In this document: positions 36,201-36,881 of the stretch, piece after piece
Position numbering within the stretch: position 1 is the first letter of the stretch
Layout: every line of letters begins with the position of its first letter
Origin: an uncultured Bacteroidales bacterium
GTDB lineage: Bacteria; Bacteroidota; Bacteroidia; Bacteroidales; Paludibacteraceae
Length of the DNA stretch: 36,881 nt
Direction: 5' to 3'
Assembly (NCBI GenBank): GCA_946617165.1
Contig: CAMOJP010000013.1
Location: forward strand, 1 to 36,881
The notes under the pieces: model-generated
What the model saw: only the letters and a program-made list of their open reading frames with translations
What the model was told of the DNA's origin: nothing
The model's database searches: none
Program-made: the position numbers and the translations under genes

Positions 36201-36663
36201 TGACCAAAACTACGACCTCAATAAGATGATTGAGAATAAGGCAAACCAAATCTACTCGCTCGCCGAGAATGATATCCCGTTTGCCGCTAACGTCCTGCCG
36301 TTAGGGACCGATACCGTCAAACTCGTAGTTAATATTGCTAATGACGGTGAGTTCTCCTTCTCTGTTGATGCTGACAAACATGTCGGAATGGCACCTGTCC
36401 TTTACGATATGTACCAAATGACCGAAACAGACCTGCTCTCGGCTGACTATACAATTGATTTGAAGAAAGGCAAGTACGCAGACCGCTTCTTCCTTATCTT
36501 CAAAGCAGCTCAACCTATTGTAACAAGCTTCGAGACCACTGCCGACGGCGGACAGAATGTACATAGCTCAGAAGCTATCTACGATGTTCTCGGACGACGT
36601 GTCAACACCATCTATCCGGGTCACCTCTACATCGTCAACGGCGAAAAACGTATAGCTAAGTAA
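30268..36663 (+). CDS. Giant secreted protein: Listeria-Bacteroides repeats, CBM26-like starch-binding module, T9SS-like C-terminus
   Basis: A 2131-residue exported protein. The signal peptide has a long N-region and hydrophobic core (about 18-34). The mature start is VDFTGGKIYFRND. A Listeria-Bacteroides (InlB B) repeat lies at about 271-338 (YTVTFDANGHG to YAKWTE), divergent repeats at about 346-600 and 834-920, and a second clear repeat at about 921-992. Between them are beta-rich modules with aromatic residues. Residues 995-1090 (YYYNKDSWANTHAYIWDGG, WPGEQM, VIFNNG, RKTADL) resemble a CBM26 starch-binding module. An Ig-like domain follows (about 1110-1190), then a long conserved C-terminal region. 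The end, IYDVLGRRV then GHLYIVNGEKRIAK, looks like a type IX sorting domain. No catalytic domain is seen; glycan binding or adhesion is likely. Confidence 0.85.
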   Translation: MKTKILNQLFSSCKKWKTLVLISMLLTLGVGQMWGVDFTGGKIYFRNDVTKWTTAHIQIFAHQSGYTWVSGSMSSVPNTKLYYINASCNWGGFNGYRICGNASAWNSGSFTDQGSSTKYTNKNTSYGLNSGSIYLITPASASNGCSITPTYYSSNDNFLKYTATAKVKTSTNGSSYTTVTTGTWPATVNIKGTYLSGDGATTRSDVSTNSGASGSYDAVATGLITMTYSSLSSDYAFAGWGTGNTPSSTNESYEYNIDKATTVYAFFKKKYTVTFDANGHGTAPSSQTIVAGGKASTPTAPTAAGWTFGGWYKEAECTNAWNFSTDVVTANTILYAKWTEDAVYYTVNYGVHSSGNGTLAAKNTSTSASIATGASILSGTSVTFTATPSTGYTVEGWYTNSACSSGKHDAGNTSYVTTISAATNVYVKFVEKTWSVAFAAETGGSVTTPAATPQTVGQLTGINIAATPSTGYTFKQWTITSGSGSFTSAATTNSNKFKPTAASTITASFNETKSTITVTTATSSQGSLKFGSTAKSWGTTASLGVATKQNITATAASGYKFVRWDLSGAAATSSSTTSATITLKADGSGDTGTATAVFEEDLSSPWIVAGGNKIVTTGTTWRTTADANNTMFKKTGHSTESVVYFTVPVTTVCSGDNNGNFQFKIYNTSTSTWYSLGADGSSYYLLKAEGGKAKSLVTDGKNIELRAYVTGNYEFKLDYSTSTPKLTVTWPVYNQLRFYSAQTGGTGTNTYDFNTASTPWTKTVNLTAGSTYWFKVIEDSEFFGNTGTMTRTNSSNWTMSNVTENCGITPDFDGDYTFSYNPTTNVLSVTYPVAYKLTYDIGTVKGGNGSITSSPTTSSGSYVLSGNSVTLTAPDAKTGYTWKGWYLAADGSGTRQSSAKAYAVTMNADKTLYACYNLVTYTITYNLNGGTNPVSPAPPTSYTIESANIALPTPTKEGYVFAGWYSDSELTTPVSTIPTGSTGNKAFWAKWDQKGTYTIYYYNKDSWANTHAYIWDGGSGTNERAWPGEQMFIHQGKVYKHDYVLSTVSYDKVIFNNGLSGGDERKTADLNIADGLGGNQWFYNPNDASVDAGSIHHGWSQYIMVADFPTTKQVAVVGEKITIEPVISWADVIEFDDITITATKTSGSSNITAMAAGTKIIATATAAGEATYTVTYSYSTTTITKTLTLQFTAGITVQAKIATTDTYWTDTDKEKIHYWGTGIAGDITMTWIKNDGDYNYYQALVPLDTDSKTNFLFYYDYMKDEGSTKWHQTDNITNVTADCCYTISFSSETAHSTKSGGAGICSDSYQLVITMGSGDIYTSNIVTSSDEIVSFFAPSNANESKTYRQGTVTLEHNGATVATLPANIFNASGVYTAKIKTTSPYGLTNLALYEGNYYIRTDGADGGWDNYTTNPDNLMTEFTRNSNFPNETFSYYWVKNVAKNKTENIKATVANDYNPVLCNFTADETANAADGVNLRFGYEPTTNDIVRGIIGGATTNNFLNIICADGSQIYKEMACTTLLNETLYASSPGDSKFQDKSNWVYEVIVYAKIDASHPVANVVLKSYYYGIHYLLGMVKDSYGRETSTPVSFPVIKTGTTPGVYGLRVVYDFKTNRLFAAWAPADRVIDGVLDVDADVMFLRHEDGDAAQISFKTDEAKVTDIKQAIFALELDNEKAPKGSGNIERHYFISLPFDCKVSNIFGIGGFMNYWGIQRYNGAKRAQIGWFQETPTFWEWLSADDVMQAGEGYLLSVDKKALQNDGVWKDGIVYQKQETIINPATHKPYKAVDGTDSVAWVTYTDGSLLTMYFPSTTSGFTITPATGEALTLTYPDQPCSITRENRDKKDSNWKCIGTPGYKNITISNYSQSSPELVENAAPNFLYVFNEQTSGAQYAKGTYSVTNGRTFTYHSFNSYMVQFAGTVDWAQYSKGTEVSPIAPKRIVAAEEKTTDVQLNLMGADNNELDRTFVWMRENATIGFDQNYDLNKMIENKANQIYSLAENDIPFAANVLPLGTDTVKLVVNIANDGEFSFSVDADKHVGMAPVLYDMYQMTETDLLSADYTIDLKKGKYADRFFLIFKAAQPIVTSFETTADGGQNVHSSEAIYDVLGRRVNTIYPGHLYIVNGEKRIAK

Positions 36664-36687
36664 GCTTCGCGGTTCCCGAACCTAAAT

Positions 36688-36730
36688 AACAAAAAATCGA
36701 CATAACCTTTGCGTATGTCGATTTTTTGTT
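36688..36730. terminator. Terminator hairpin fused to the next promoter
   Basis: A perfect 17-bp stem (left arm 36688-36704, right arm 36714-36730) has a 9-nt loop ACCTTTGCG. The right arm contains six T, and the left arm gives the same on the other strand, so it can act in both directions. It lies 25 nt after the giant gene. Confidence 0.9.
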
Positions 36731-36739
36731 GTACCTTTG
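36708..36739 (+). promoter_or_regulatory. Promoter of the last gene, with -33 inside the terminator loop
   Basis: TTTG at 36708-36711 is in the loop of the terminator hairpin; TACCTTTG at 36732-36739 follows after exactly 20 nt, the spacer being the hairpin's right arm. Transcription would start near 36746, about 33 nt before the ATG. Confidence 0.8.
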
Positions 36740-36778
36740 CAGCATCATTCCATTAAGCCACAATTAAAGATAAAAACC

Positions 36779-36881
36779 ATGAAAAAATCACTCTTATTTC
36801 TGACCTTATCTCTCAGTCTTTCACTCTCCGCCGCCACTTGGTCTTTTAGTGGAGGATATATCTATTTCGACAACTCCCAAA
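36779..36881 (+). CDS. Secreted protein, 3'-truncated, N-terminus similar to the giant protein
   Basis: The first 34 codons of a gene that runs off the window. It begins MKKSLLFLTLSLSLSLSAA, a clear Sec signal peptide, then WSFSGGYIYFDNSQ. The segment GGYIYFDN mirrors GGKIYFRN at the mature N-terminus of the preceding giant protein, suggesting a paralogous surface module. It has its own promoter. Nothing can be said of the rest. Confidence 0.8.
   Translation, partial: MKKSLLFLTLSLSLSLSAATWSFSGGYIYFDNSQ

Overview
The window reads as a piece of a Bacteroidales (phylum Bacteroidota) chromosome. The grounds are promoters of the Bacteroidota form TTTG / 19-21 nt / TAnnTTTG, A-rich leaders without clear Shine-Dalgarno sites, and a gene set typical of that order: DUF4292, DUF4294 and DUF4270 proteins, a GldJ-like lipoprotein, a folP-cdaA pair, a single-domain GT5 protein next to panC, and Listeria-Bacteroides repeat surface proteins. 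I cannot assign genus or species.

Layout. 1-84: 3' part of a tRNA-Met(CAT), probably the initiator, with its terminator. 127-1827 (-): umuDC, the SOS translesion polymerase. 1991-9853 (+): a tightly packed ten-gene run from one promoter (lipid kinase, dut, TPR protein, DUF4292 lipoprotein, EnvC-like LytM protein, FKBP-like lipoprotein, Rieske-like lipoprotein, rimM, SPOUT methyltransferase, U32 protein), mixing envelope assembly with rRNA/tRNA maturation. 9854-10385: no gene, but a 48-49 bp AT-rich tandem array, then an 11-bp tandem array, then the rsfS promoter. 10386-16666 (+): rsfS, ftsH, M16 peptidase, lpxB. 16661-20583 (-): panC, pdxB, proS, DUF4294. 20731-22936 (+): GT5-like protein and DUF4270 lipoprotein, ending at a hairpin shared with the converging gldJ-gcvH unit (23014-25037, -). 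25222-28929 (+): folP, cdaA (c-di-AMP synthase), metG, then a clear terminator.

28990-36881 is the accessory part and the most unusual. It holds a 9-bp CTAGG tandem array, a promoter-driven structured RNA or leader ending in an intrinsic terminator, a small secreted protein with a C-terminal motif-TM-basic tail, a second 11-bp tandem array, and a 2131-residue secreted protein. That protein combines Listeria-Bacteroides repeats, a CBM26-like starch-binding module and a type IX secretion-like C-terminus. It is followed by the start of a gene whose mature N-terminus resembles it. The terminator between these last two genes carries the -33 element of the next promoter in its loop.

The housekeeping units are conventional. 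The best candidates for something undescribed are the RNA/leader at 29209-29549, the secreted-protein locus it precedes, and the several unrelated short-period intergenic arrays whose + strand is often pyrimidine-rich whichever way the flanking genes run.
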